A DNA stretch of 64,000 nt from a bacterium (GTDB taxonomy: Bacteria; Myxococcota_A; UBA9160; UBA4427): contig JANSYR010000002.1 of NCBI GenBank assembly GCA_024742285.1, forward strand, positions 496,001 through 560,000, given 5' to 3'. A model generated the notes under the pieces. That model saw only the letters and a list, made by a program, of their open reading frames with translations. It was not told where the DNA came from and did no database searches. Made by a program: the position numbers and the translations under genes. Shown piece by piece: positions 27,696 through 36,755 of this stretch; within the stretch, counting starts at the first letter, position 1; every line of letters begins with the position of its first letter.

Positions 27696-27855
27696 GGCGG
27701 GTCTCCCGGCGACGCGGCGTCGCCCAAAGCTCGGTGTCGAGTCTACCCAGCCGAAACCGGCCGCGCCCTCGCGCTTCGCGGCCTCGCTTGCGAAGGTTGG
27801 CGCGGATGGCGGGGGCGGCGGACACGTCGCGTCGCGTGGACGGAGGGCCAGGAAG

Positions 27856-28755
27856 ATGCCGAAGGAATGCGAGGGGCGCGTGGCGCTCGTGACCGGCGCG
27901 AGCCAGGGTGGGACCGGGACGGCGCTCGCGATCCGGCTCGCCGCGGAAGGCGCGCGGGTCGCGATCACCGCGCGGAGTCGAGCCGGGCTCGACGCGACCC
28001 GGGAACGGATCGAGGCCGTCGGCGCGCGGCCGCTCGTGCTGCCTTGCGATCTCGCCGACCCCGACGGCGGTCGCGACCGCCTGGTGTCCCACGTCGAGGA
28101 AGCGCTCGGTCCGATCGACGTCCTGGTGAACAACGCTGCGGCCGGCGGCTACCAGGCCTTCGAGACCTTCGCGCGCGACCAGCGAAGGGCCGCAGCCGAG
28201 GTGAACGTGTGGGCGCCGTGGGAGCTCATGGCGGCGGTGCTGCCGGGCATGCGGGCTCGCGGCGAGGGCTGGATCCTGAACATGACGACGTCGGTCGCGG
28301 AGCTGCCGCCGGGGCCGCCCTTCGCGAACTCGGGCCCCGCCAGAGCGGGCACGCTCTACGGCGGGACCAAGGCGATGCTCAATCGGGTGACGGTCGGCGT
28401 CGCGGGGGAGGTCGAGGGACAGGGCATCGCGGTCAACGCGCTCACGCCCCAGGCCGCGATCCTGACGCCGCCGCTCGAGGTTGCCCGCGAGAAGGGGCTG
28501 ATCCATCCCGACCTCTTCGAGCCCCTCGAGACGATGGTGGAGGCGTCGATGGCGTTGTGCACGTCGAGCCCGGACGCGCTCCATGCACGCATCGGCTACA
28601 GCCTCGATCTGCTCGTCGAGCTCGACCGGCCGGTCTACGGCCTGGATGGCGAGACGTTGCTCGATGGATGGCAGCCCGCGGACCTGCCGGAGAAGCTCCG
28701 GCGCCAACGGGCCGCCGTCGAGGCGGACGCAGGGGGCGGCTACGGCCTCGACTGA
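27856..28755 (+). CDS. SDR family oxidoreductase
   Basis: This 299-residue short-chain dehydrogenase has cofactor motif TGASQGGTG, NNAA (for NNAG) and active-site YGGTK. The C-terminal extension past residue 240 is longer than classical, with a Leu-rich segment instead of a PVDGG end, which suggests an atypical substrate loop. CCAGGAAG precedes the ATG. It is divergent from the P450 gene and converges on the haloalkane dehalogenase gene, 14 bases away. Confidence 0.86.
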   Translation: MPKECEGRVALVTGASQGGTGTALAIRLAAEGARVAITARSRAGLDATRERIEAVGARPLVLPCDLADPDGGRDRLVSHVEEALGPIDVLVNNAAAGGYQAFETFARDQRRAAAEVNVWAPWELMAAVLPGMRARGEGWILNMTTSVAELPPGPPFANSGPARAGTLYGGTKAMLNRVTVGVAGEVEGQGIAVNALTPQAAILTPPLEVAREKGLIHPDLFEPLETMVEASMALCTSSPDALHARIGYSLDLLVELDRPVYGLDGETLLDGWQPADLPEKLRRQRAAVEADAGGGYGLD

Positions 28756-28769
28756 CCGACGGCGTGCGC

Positions 28770-29789
28770 TCAGGTGTGGCTCGGTCGGTGTCCGGGCGTC
28801 GACCGGATCCATTCGACCAGGATCGCGGCGACTTCGGCACCACAGTCCTCCTGCCAGAAATGCCCCGCGCGCTCGAGGGTCTGGTGGGGCTGACCTGCGG
28901 CGCCGGGAATCCGCTCGCGGAAGATCTCGGCCCAGCCGCGGGTCGGCGGATCCGAGTCGCCGAAGAGCGTCAAGAAGGGTCGGTCGAAGTCCGCGAGGGC
29001 GGCCCAGGTCTGCCGGTTGATCGCAGCGCCTTCGTCGCTCTGCGTGACGGGAATCAGGATCGGGTACTGACGCATTCCCGCCTTGTGCCACTCACTCGGG
29101 AAGGGCGCATCGTAGGCCTTCGCCACGTCGTCGCTCACCCCACGCGCGGTCGCGAAGGGGATCGAAGGGCTCGCTTCGAAGTCGGGGGACCGGGTCGAGG
29201 CCATGCGCCAGTCGAGGAGCGCGCTGCTCACCGTCGCGTCGAGCTCGCCACTCGCGTGGGCCGCCCACTCGAGGCGCCCCTCGAGCGCGGGCTCGGCGGT
29301 GTGGAGCATCGTGTTCGCCGCGCAGATGCGAGAGAATCGGTTCATCTCGCGCGCCACGACACCCATGCCGATCGGCCCGCCCCAGTCCTGACAGACGAGG
29401 GTCACGTCGCGCAGGTCGAGGGCGACGACGAGCTGACGCACCCATTCGATGTGGTTCGCGAAGCTGTAGTGGGACGGACGGGTCGGCTTGTCGCTGCGGC
29501 CGAAGCCGATCTGGTCGACGGCGACGGCCCGCAATCCGGCCTCGGCAAAGACCGGGATCAGCTTCCGGTAGAGAAACGACCAGGCGGGCTCGCCGTGCAC
29601 CATGAGGACGACGGGTGCGTCGCGGGGCCCTTCGTCCACGTAGTGCATGCGCAGGGCCGGTTCCGCATGGGGATTCGTGACGTCGACGTAGTTCGGGGCG
29701 AAGGGGAAGTCGGGGAGATCTTCGAAGCGCGCGTCCTCGGTCCGCACGGCGATCGGGATCTCGGGTCCTCGGGTCGGGCACGTGGTCAT
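28770..29789 (-). CDS. haloalkane dehalogenase-like alpha/beta hydrolase
   Basis: This 339-residue protein has HGEPAWSFLYRKLIPVF (oxyanion/halide loop; Glu67), nucleophile elbow CQDWGGPIG (Asp135, halide-binding Trp136), a late acid near Asp280 and catalytic His310 in ERAGHFWQED. An Asp nucleophile followed by Trp is the mark of haloalkane dehalogenases, here most like subfamily I (DhlA/DhmA). The reaction replaces halogen with hydroxyl by water. Subfamily and halide specificity need the cap residues, which I cannot assign safely. A TAGCAT box lies six bases before the ATG. Confidence 0.85.
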   Translation of the reverse strand: MTTCPTRGPEIPIAVRTEDARFEDLPDFPFAPNYVDVTNPHAEPALRMHYVDEGPRDAPVVLMVHGEPAWSFLYRKLIPVFAEAGLRAVAVDQIGFGRSDKPTRPSHYSFANHIEWVRQLVVALDLRDVTLVCQDWGGPIGMGVVAREMNRFSRICAANTMLHTAEPALEGRLEWAAHASGELDATVSSALLDWRMASTRSPDFEASPSIPFATARGVSDDVAKAYDAPFPSEWHKAGMRQYPILIPVTQSDEGAAINRQTWAALADFDRPFLTLFGDSDPPTRGWAEIFRERIPGAAGQPHQTLERAGHFWQEDCGAEVAAILVEWIRSTPGHRPSHT

Positions 29790-29795
29790 GGTGTG

Positions 29796-29801
29796 ATGCT
29801 A
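29796..29801 (-). promoter_or_regulatory. candidate -10 box, leaderless start of dehalogenase
   Basis: TAGCAT on the minus strand is separated by exactly six bases from the ATG at 29789, with no ribosome site. A convincing -35 is not visible. Confidence 0.4.
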
Positions 29802-29873
29802 ACGGGTCGAGGACGACCGCGCGGCGTCGCGTCGCTGCGCTAAACCTCGGTCGAACGATCGAGGAGAGAGGCC

Positions 29874-31001
29874 GTGGCCGAAGAAGAGAACACCGATCCG
29901 GAAGTCGTCCGGACTTCGCGGGACGACCAGGTCCTCCGCCAGCGTCTGCAGGACTGGCTCGCCACGCAGCTGCCGGACGGCGCCGCCCCGCAGGTCTCGG
30001 AGATCTCGTCGCCGTCGTCCTCGGGGATGTCGAGCGAGACGCTGCTCTTCGATGCGAGCTGGAAGGGCGAGGGCGGCGCGACGGAATCGGGCGAGTTCGT
30101 CGGTCGGATGGCGCCGTCGGAGCAGGACCTGCCGACGTTTCCGAGCTACGACATGTCGATGCAGGCCGGGGTGCTCCGGCTCGCCGGAGACTACGGCGTC
30201 CCGGTCCCCGCCGTGCGCTGGCTCGAGACCGACCCCGGACCGCTCGGCGCGCCCTTCTTCGTGATGGAGCGGCTCCGCGGCCGCGTCCCGGGTGACGTGC
30301 CGCCCTATCTCGCGGCGGGTTGGGTCTTCGAGGCGAGCGACGCCGAGCGCCGGCAGCTCCAGGATGCGACGGTCGAGGCGATCGCGAAGATCCACTCCAT
30401 CGACCTCGAGCAGAGCGACGCGTCCTTCCTCGAGTTCGACGAGCCGGGCGACACGCCGCTTCGCCGACACGTCGACAACCAGCGCAGCTACTACGCCTGG
30501 CTGACCGAGGGCGGTCGCCGGTCCCCGCTAATCGAGCGGACCTTCGAGTGGCTCGACGCGAACTGGCCGAACGAGACCAGCACCGTCGTGACCTGGGGCG
30601 ATTCGCGGATCGGCAACGTGATGTACGCCGAGGACGGCTTCGCGCCGGTGGCGATCCTCGACTGGGAGATGGCGGGCCTGGGGACCCGGGAGCTCGACCT
30701 CGGCTGGCTCTGCTTCATGCACACCTACTTCTTCCAGGTGCTGCTCGAGCAGGCCGGCGCGCCGGGGCTTCCGAAGTTCCTCCTGGCCGACGACGTCGCC
30801 GAGACGTACGGCCGGATCACGGGCCACACGGTCGAAGACCTGCGCTGGTACCTGGTCTACGGAGGACTGCGCCACGCGATCATCATGTCGCGCATCATGG
30901 AGCGGACGGTCCACTTCGGGCAGGGGGAGCCGACCGAGGACCCCGACGACCGCATCCCCCATCGCTACACGCTCGCGAACATGCTGGAAGGCCGTTTCTG
31001 A
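29874..31001 (+). CDS. phosphotransferase family protein (APH/ACAD10-like kinase fold)
   Basis: This 375-residue protein of the aminoglycoside-phosphotransferase fold has the catalytic loop TWGDSRIGNVMY (HGDxxxxN-like, with W for H) and the metal motif AILDWEMAGLG. Members near acyl-CoA dehydrogenases often act as hydroxyacyl-CoA or sugar kinases. The GTG start follows GAGGAGAG. The DUF3604 gene begins 20 bases after its stop. Function is inferred only at family level. Confidence 0.82.
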   Translation: MAEEENTDPEVVRTSRDDQVLRQRLQDWLATQLPDGAAPQVSEISSPSSSGMSSETLLFDASWKGEGGATESGEFVGRMAPSEQDLPTFPSYDMSMQAGVLRLAGDYGVPVPAVRWLETDPGPLGAPFFVMERLRGRVPGDVPPYLAAGWVFEASDAERRQLQDATVEAIAKIHSIDLEQSDASFLEFDEPGDTPLRRHVDNQRSYYAWLTEGGRRSPLIERTFEWLDANWPNETSTVVTWGDSRIGNVMYAEDGFAPVAILDWEMAGLGTRELDLGWLCFMHTYFFQVLLEQAGAPGLPKFLLADDVAETYGRITGHTVEDLRWYLVYGGLRHAIIMSRIMERTVHFGQGEPTEDPDDRIPHRYTLANMLEGRF

Positions 31002-31021
31002 GCCTTCGCCGAGGAGAATCG

Positions 31022-32932
31022 ATGCGCCGCGCACCCGCTCTCGTCCCCCTCGTCGTCGTGGTCCTCGTGATCGCGACGACTTCTGTCGCGCGAGAGAGCT
31101 ATTCGCCCTACGCGGAAGACGACCACCCCAACCGGGTCTTCTGGGGAGATACTCACGTCCACAGCAGCTGGTCGCCGGACGCAGGCGGCTCCGGCAACGA
31201 GAGCCTGACGCCCCTCGACGCCTTTCGCTTCGCGAAGGGCGAGGCCGTGGTGGCGCACAACGGCCAGACCGTGCGCCTGCGGCGCCCCCTGGACTTCCTG
31301 CTCGTCTCGGACCACAGCGAATACCTCGGTCTCTATCCGATGCTCGAAGAGGGCTATCCCGCTCTGTTGGCGACGGAGACGGGCAAGCGCTGGAAGCGCC
31401 TGCTCGCCGAGGGGCGACGCGGTCTCGTGGGCGGGGAGTTCGCGGTGTCGCTGACGACCGGCGGAGACATCGTCGGCGATCGCTCGTTCGTTCCCTTCGT
31501 CTGGAAGCGGGTCGTCGAGAACGCGGACCGGATGAACGAGCCAGGGAAGTTCACGGCCTTCATCGGGTACGAGTGGACCTCGATGCCCGCGACGGCGAAC
31601 CTCCATCGCAACGTGATCTTCCGCGACGGGGCCGACCGAACCCGCGATCTGACGCCCTTCAGCTCGGTCGAGAGTCAGGACCCGGAGGCCCTCTGGGCCT
31701 ACCTGGCGGACTACGAGGCCCGAACAGGGGGGCGGGCGATGGCGATCCCGCACAACGGGAACATGAGCGCCGGGCGGATGTTCGAGAAGACCCGTCTCGA
31801 CCGGACGCCCCAGACGAAGGCCTACGCCGAGGCGCGCATGCGCTTCGAGCGCGTCGTCGAGGCGACCCAGATCAAGGGCGACGGCGAGGCCGATTCGTTC
31901 AACTCGCCGGACGACGAGTTTGCGGACTTCGAGAACTGGGATGCGTACGCCGGGATGGGCGTGATCGGCCCGCACGAGGACTGGATGTACGCCGGCGAAT
32001 ACGTTCGTCCGGCCCTGGGGCGTGGCCTCGCGCTCGAGGCCGAGCTCGGTGCGAACCCGTTCGCCTTCGGTCTGATCGGGTCGACGGACGCGCACACGAG
32101 CCTCGCCACCGCCGACGATGCCGACTTCTGGGGCAAGTTCTCGAGCAACGAGCCCTACGCCGGACGGGGAGAGGATCCCTTCTCCAGCCTCGAGATGCCC
32201 GAGTCCGCGAGCTTCGATTTCGACGTGTCGCCGGAACGACTGCCGGAGCAGCTCTTCACGCGTTCCCTCGTCGCGTCCGGGTACGCGGCGGTCTGGGCGC
32301 GCGAGAATACGCGGGCCGAGATCTTCGACGCGATGGCGAGGCGGGAGACCTACGCGACGACGGGCCCGCGAATGGTCGTGCGCTTCTTCGGTGGCTTCGG
32401 CTACGACGAGGCCGACGCGGCGGCGCCGGACGTCGCGCGGGTCGGGTATGCCGGAGGCGTTCCGATGGGCGGGGAGCTCGCGGGGGCACCCGATGATGGG
32501 CAGGCGCCGCGATTCCTCGTGTCGGTTCTGCGCGACCCGGAAGGGGCGCATCTCGATCGGGCGCAGATCGTGAAGCAGTGGCTCGATCCGGCGACCGGCG
32601 AGGTGCGCGAACGGATCTTCGACGTGGCGGTCTCGGACGGACGCGCGATCGGGGCCGACGGCCGATGTCGCGAGCCCGTCGGGAATACCGTCGACGTGGA
32701 GAAGGCGCGCTACCGGAACTCGATCGGCGATGCGGCGCTGGCCGCGGGCTGGGTCGACCCGACCTTCGATCCGTCGGTCCCGGCGGTGTACTACCTGCGC
32801 GTGCTGGAGATTCCGACTCCGCGCTGGACGACCTACGACGCCGCGAAGTTCGGGACGCCGCTCCCGGACGGGCTGCCCGCGACGCTCCAGCAGCGCGCGT
32901 ATACGTCGCCGATCTGGTACCGGCCGGGATAG
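31022..32932 (+). CDS. secreted DUF3604 protein (PHP-like metal site)
   Basis: This 636-residue exported protein has a signal peptide (about 1-24). The first motif FWGDTHVHSSWSPDAG has an HxH pair as in PHP and amidohydrolase metal sites; VSDHSEY, PHNGN and STDAHTS follow, all likely metal ligands. DUF3604 proteins are widespread in marine and soil proteobacteria and have no proven reaction; a periplasmic phosphoesterase or hydrolase is plausible. It follows the phosphotransferase gene and is probably co-transcribed. Confidence 0.86.
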   Translation: MRRAPALVPLVVVVLVIATTSVARESYSPYAEDDHPNRVFWGDTHVHSSWSPDAGGSGNESLTPLDAFRFAKGEAVVAHNGQTVRLRRPLDFLLVSDHSEYLGLYPMLEEGYPALLATETGKRWKRLLAEGRRGLVGGEFAVSLTTGGDIVGDRSFVPFVWKRVVENADRMNEPGKFTAFIGYEWTSMPATANLHRNVIFRDGADRTRDLTPFSSVESQDPEALWAYLADYEARTGGRAMAIPHNGNMSAGRMFEKTRLDRTPQTKAYAEARMRFERVVEATQIKGDGEADSFNSPDDEFADFENWDAYAGMGVIGPHEDWMYAGEYVRPALGRGLALEAELGANPFAFGLIGSTDAHTSLATADDADFWGKFSSNEPYAGRGEDPFSSLEMPESASFDFDVSPERLPEQLFTRSLVASGYAAVWARENTRAEIFDAMARRETYATTGPRMVVRFFGGFGYDEADAAAPDVARVGYAGGVPMGGELAGAPDDGQAPRFLVSVLRDPEGAHLDRAQIVKQWLDPATGEVRERIFDVAVSDGRAIGADGRCREPVGNTVDVEKARYRNSIGDAALAAGWVDPTFDPSVPAVYYLRVLEIPTPRWTTYDAAKFGTPLPDGLPATLQQRAYTSPIWYRPG

Positions 32933-32957
32933 GGGCGCCGCGAAGGGACGAGGCCGG

Positions 32958-34244
32958 CTAGGCGGGGGCGCCCACGCCTTCCGCGGCCGCGTCCAGCTCC
33001 TGCCGCAGGCTCCGAGACGCGACGAGCGAATGGAGCGCGCCCCACGCCTTGCCCAGCCCGATCAGGAGCAGCGAGTAGCGGATCGCCTCGAGTCCGTAGC
33101 GAGCCTCGAAGACGTCGTTCAGCACACCGACGAGCTGCGGGCCGAGCCCGAGTCCGATCAGGTTCAACACGAAGAGCAGGACCGCCGAGGCCATCGCCCG
33201 CATCCGCAGCGAGACCAGGCTCTGGACGCAGGCGTACGTGGGCGCACTCCAGGTCGCCGACAGGAAGGAGATCGGCACGTACGCGAGGAGCGCGGCCGGT
33301 CCGGAGTCCGCGAGGATGAACGCGAAGAGGAAGGGCGTGGTCAGCGTGCCGGCGCAGGCGGGGAGCCAGACGAGCCAACGCCGATCCCGCTGGGCGCCGT
33401 AGTCGGCGAGCCAGCCTCCGGTCCATGCGCCCGCGAGACCGCAGCCCGCCGCGATCAGTCCGAGCCAGGCGCCGCTCTCGCTTCGCGGCATGTCGTGCAC
33501 GCGAGTGAGGAAGGTCGGGATCCACATCATGAATCCGTAGGAAGCCACGTTGTAGAGCGCGGTCGCCGTCGCGATCTGGCGGTAGCTCCGGATCGAGAAG
33601 AGCACGCGGAGGGCCTGGCCGACCGGAGGCTGCTCTCCCTCGGCGCGACGTCCTTCCGAGGCGCCACGGACGGGTTCCCGCATGCCGAGCAGGACGAGCG
33701 CGACGAGGGCCAGCCCGGGGAGCCCGACGGCAAAGAAGGCACCGCGCCAGCCGATGGCCGCCTCGAGCCAGCCGCCGAGCGCGTAGCCCAGGCCGATGCC
33801 GACGCTCGCACCCATCGTGTAGAGCGCGATCGATCGCGCACGGCACTCCGGCGGAAAGTAGTCCGCGATCAGCGAGTGGGCGGGCGGGCTTCCCGCCGCC
33901 TCTCCGACGCCCACGAGGACGCGGGCGAGGGCCAGGTGGACGAACGATCGTGCGAGGCCGCAGGCCGCGGTCGCTGCGCTCCAGAGCGTGAGGCCGATCG
34001 CGATCACCCGGACGCGATTGCTCCGATCCGCGAGACGGGCGATCGGAATGCCCGCCGTCGCGTAGAAGAGCGCGAAGGACGTTCCCGTCAGGAATCCCAG
34101 GGCGGTGTCGGAGATGCCGAGCTCCTCCTTGATCGGGACGAGGAGCATCGACAGGATCTGGCGGTCCAGGAGGTTGACCGCGTAGACCACCGAAAGGATG
34201 GCGAGGGCGGTCCGCGCCTGACGCGGGGTGACGTGCTGGCTCAT
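32958..34244 (-). CDS. MFS transporter (spinster-like)
   Basis: This 428-residue membrane protein has twelve likely helices. Its start (VVYAVNLLDRQILSMLLVPI) and RLADRSNRVRVIAIG loop resemble the spinster-type lipid/sugar-conjugate carriers of the MFS. The ATG overlaps the sulfotransferase stop (ATGA on the minus strand), so translation is coupled. It is the last gene of a five-gene overlapping operon and may move the sulfated product or its precursor. Confidence 0.87.
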   Translation of the reverse strand: MSQHVTPRQARTALAILSVVYAVNLLDRQILSMLLVPIKEELGISDTALGFLTGTSFALFYATAGIPIARLADRSNRVRVIAIGLTLWSAATAACGLARSFVHLALARVLVGVGEAAGSPPAHSLIADYFPPECRARSIALYTMGASVGIGLGYALGGWLEAAIGWRGAFFAVGLPGLALVALVLLGMREPVRGASEGRRAEGEQPPVGQALRVLFSIRSYRQIATATALYNVASYGFMMWIPTFLTRVHDMPRSESGAWLGLIAAGCGLAGAWTGGWLADYGAQRDRRWLVWLPACAGTLTTPFLFAFILADSGPAALLAYVPISFLSATWSAPTYACVQSLVSLRMRAMASAVLLFVLNLIGLGLGPQLVGVLNDVFEARYGLEAIRYSLLLIGLGKAWGALHSLVASRSLRQELDAAAEGVGAPA

Positions 34245-35503
34245 ATCTCGTCGGGCACTCCGAAGTACTCCTGATACGTCCTGAAGCGAGCCCGCTCGGC
34301 AGCGATCTGCTCGGCCTGGGCGCGGTCGTACTCGAACTTCCCGTGCTTGCCCTTCGGCTTGTTCGCGAGATAGTGCTGGATCGCGGCCGCGGTGCCTTCT
34401 CCGAACTCGAGCCCGAGGTCCGCATAGCAGCGGCCGATCGTGTCGGCGGGGTCGTTCATGAAGTCGGAGTAGAGCACGTTCGACACGTAGCCCGGCTTCA
34501 GGGTCCCGTCCTCCATCCACTTCATGAGGTTCGCCTGGGTTTCGGCCCGCCCGTCCGCCATCACCAGCTCGTCCAGCATGCCGCCGCCCCAGGGATCGTC
34601 GGTGCGCCACCAGAAGATCGTACCCATCACGTTCGTGAACGAGTCGGAGACCGTGATCGGGTCCCGGTGGGTCAGGATGATCTTCGCGTCGGGATAGAAC
34701 TCGAGCACGCGCGGGATGTAGTCGATCCAGATCGGGTTCTTGAGGAGCCAGTGGGGCTTGCCGTACTTCCACTGGAGGAGCTTGAGGAAGCGCTGGTGCC
34801 AACGGATCGTGTAGCCCACGTCCTGCTTCTGGAGGTATTCGGCGTAGCTCGGAATCTGGAACGAGAAGACGAAGACGTTCGAGAGGAACGAGGCGTAGAG
34901 GTATTCCGCGCACTCGACCGGCAGCCCGCCGCCGAACTTGTGCATCGCCTTCCACTCGGGCGTCACCCGATCGAAGATCGTGATCAGCTTGTCGGCGCGC
35001 TCGATCCGCGGGTCGGAGTCGTAGGTCGCGGCCTCCGGCGGCGGGCAAGGGAACATCGCCTCCCAGCGCTTCACGATCCGGAACTGGGGATCCGTCGACA
35101 TCACCTCGTGGAGGATCGTCGTGCCGGTCCGTCCGTGGCCGAGGATCATGACGGGCTCGTGGATCACCTGCTCGTCGATCTCGGGGAAGCGCGTGTAGTA
35201 GTCCTGGATCCTGAGTCGGGTCTCGAGATAGAGCACGAAGTCCTGACGGGTCAGGATCCGGCCCATGAGGTTGAGCTTGGCTTCCTCCTCGATCGCCCGG
35301 ATCAGGACGCGGAAATGATCGATCCACCCGTCGTCGCCGAAGTCGTCGAGCCCCGTATTGCGTCGTGCTTCGGCGAGCAGCGAGTTCTCGTCGAGGGGGA
35401 CGATGCTCCGGCTGTTCAGGATCTCGCCTTCCTCGTTGAGGCGGGCCACCCACTCGGGCCGGGGGGCGGGCTGCCAGCGCTCGCGGCGGTCGAACTCACT
35501 CAT
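34241..35503 (-). CDS. sulfotransferase family protein
   Basis: This 420-residue protein has the 5'-phosphosulfate loop GHGRTGTTILHEVMS (near residue 120) and the 3'-phosphate motif LTHRDPITVSDSF, characteristic of PAPS-dependent sulfotransferases of the bacterial PF13469 type. It transfers sulfate from PAPS to a hydroxyl of an unknown acceptor. The ATG at 35503 follows GAGGAGATCC and overlaps the preceding gene by eight bases. Neighbours include a sulfatase-fold lipoprotein, so this operon may install and process a sulfate or phosphate ester. Confidence 0.9.
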   Translation of the reverse strand: MSEFDRRERWQPAPRPEWVARLNEEGEILNSRSIVPLDENSLLAEARRNTGLDDFGDDGWIDHFRVLIRAIEEEAKLNLMGRILTRQDFVLYLETRLRIQDYYTRFPEIDEQVIHEPVMILGHGRTGTTILHEVMSTDPQFRIVKRWEAMFPCPPPEAATYDSDPRIERADKLITIFDRVTPEWKAMHKFGGGLPVECAEYLYASFLSNVFVFSFQIPSYAEYLQKQDVGYTIRWHQRFLKLLQWKYGKPHWLLKNPIWIDYIPRVLEFYPDAKIILTHRDPITVSDSFTNVMGTIFWWRTDDPWGGGMLDELVMADGRAETQANLMKWMEDGTLKPGYVSNVLYSDFMNDPADTIGRCYADLGLEFGEGTAAAIQHYLANKPKGKHGKFEYDRAQAEQIAAERARFRTYQEYFGVPDEI

Positions 35504-36755
35504 CCTGGATCTCCTCGAATCGAAAGGCGTGCTGGGCTTCACGGACGCGTCGCTGCTCGCGGCGAGCCTCCGGGTCGATCGTCCCCGTCCGGGGGGGCAG
35601 ATGATCGCGCAGTTCGGCGAGCTCGATCAGGCGGGTCTCGATCGCCGGCGCGCGGACCGGCGGCTTCTCGGGATCGAGGCCGGCCCACCGCACGAAGACG
35701 AAGCCGCGCTCGAAGCCGTCGGGATCGAGCCAGTTCGCGATGCCCGGGTCCTCGTGGGAGAGTACGCAGGTGAAACGGCCGTCCGGTTCCCGCTCGGCCT
35801 GGCGATCGTTGAGGCTCGCGCCCCGCGCGAGGTTGTCGTTGGTGGTCCCGTAGAGATTGGTGATCGGGACGCCGACGTAGGCCGCCTCCCCGGGATCGAC
35901 GTCGAAGAGGAGCGCCTGGCCGGGCTTCACGTCGTAGTGGCCGATCGAGTAGGCCATCGTCACGAGCTTGCCGTGCTCTCCGCTCAGGATCGGCGTCGGG
36001 AACGCGTTCGCCGGGCGAGACAGGGGGGCCTCCGTCAGGCGGACGGCTTCGCTGAACCACTTCGCGACCCGGGCGCGGGCGCGTTCCACCGTCGCGTCGT
36101 CGTCCGTCGTGCGTTCACCGCCGCGATCGATCCGGTTCTCGATCCGGAGCGCGCAGGGCCGTTGCTCCTGCCAGTCGGCGAGGGTCTCCCGCAGGAGCAG
36201 CATCTCCGCGTCTGCGGGGAGGGGGACGAAATGATCGCAGTCGGGGCCGGGCTCGGGACCGAAGTGGACCCGGAAACGACTGCCCGGGGCGATGCCCAGG
36301 TCTTCGCGGGTCAGGTTGCCGAGGGTCTGCCAGCCCGCGGTCAACCCCGAGAGCTCGAAGATGGTGGCCGGGGACGTAGGGGCTTCTCCCTCCAGTACGA
36401 AGTCGGAGCGATCATCGAGGGGGATCAAGCGATAGAACGTGTCGGGGTTGTCGTGGAGCCCGCGATTGCCCGGCACGTGACGGCCTCCGAGCGTGCGCGG
36501 CGGCCGCATGATCACCCGCGGCAGGTCCTCGCCGAGCCGTCCGTCGACGACGCCGATCAACGCGTTCAGCGTGATCTCTTCGGCGATCGCGTCGAGCTTC
36601 GAGCGGCTCCGCCGGTCGGCCTGGGGGAAGGCGCTTTCCAGCAGGGCGCGACCGACCCGTCGCTCCTCCTGGATGGGCGCGCTCTCGGCGAGCGTGAGGC
36701 TGTGTTCTTCGAGGCGGCGCTGGAGTGCACCGGAGTGGCTACGGAACGGGGGCAT
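35496..36755 (-). CDS. unknown protein, possibly DUF1214-like
   Basis: This 419-residue protein has no signal peptide or membrane span. The latter half carries YVGVPITNLYGTTNDN and a late VLSHEDPGIANWLD patch. The asparagine-rich strand and NWLD are reminiscent of DUF1214 proteins, though I cannot confirm the family. CCAGGAGGAGA lies before the ATG. It overlaps the sulfatase-fold gene by 17 bases and the sulfotransferase by eight, so it is fixed in this operon. Confidence 0.65.
   Translation of the reverse strand: MPPFRSHSGALQRRLEEHSLTLAESAPIQEERRVGRALLESAFPQADRRSRSKLDAIAEEITLNALIGVVDGRLGEDLPRVIMRPPRTLGGRHVPGNRGLHDNPDTFYRLIPLDDRSDFVLEGEAPTSPATIFELSGLTAGWQTLGNLTREDLGIAPGSRFRVHFGPEPGPDCDHFVPLPADAEMLLLRETLADWQEQRPCALRIENRIDRGGERTTDDDATVERARARVAKWFSEAVRLTEAPLSRPANAFPTPILSGEHGKLVTMAYSIGHYDVKPGQALLFDVDPGEAAYVGVPITNLYGTTNDNLARGASLNDRQAEREPDGRFTCVLSHEDPGIANWLDPDGFERGFVFVRWAGLDPEKPPVRAPAIETRLIELAELRDHLPPRTGTIDPEARREQRRVREAQHAFRFEEIQDE

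Noticed and set aside
26646-29843. Very long opposite-frame open reading frame (over 1000 codons)
   Set aside because: It lies opposite to well-supported P450, SDR and dehalogenase genes; high GC content removes stop codons. The translation is arginine/proline/glycine-rich with no domain.
32958-35453. An 831-residue fusion of sulfotransferase-frame sequence and MFS protein
   Set aside because: The N-terminal part is a shadow of the sulfotransferase gene in another frame; the MFS protein has its own coupled ATG at 34244.
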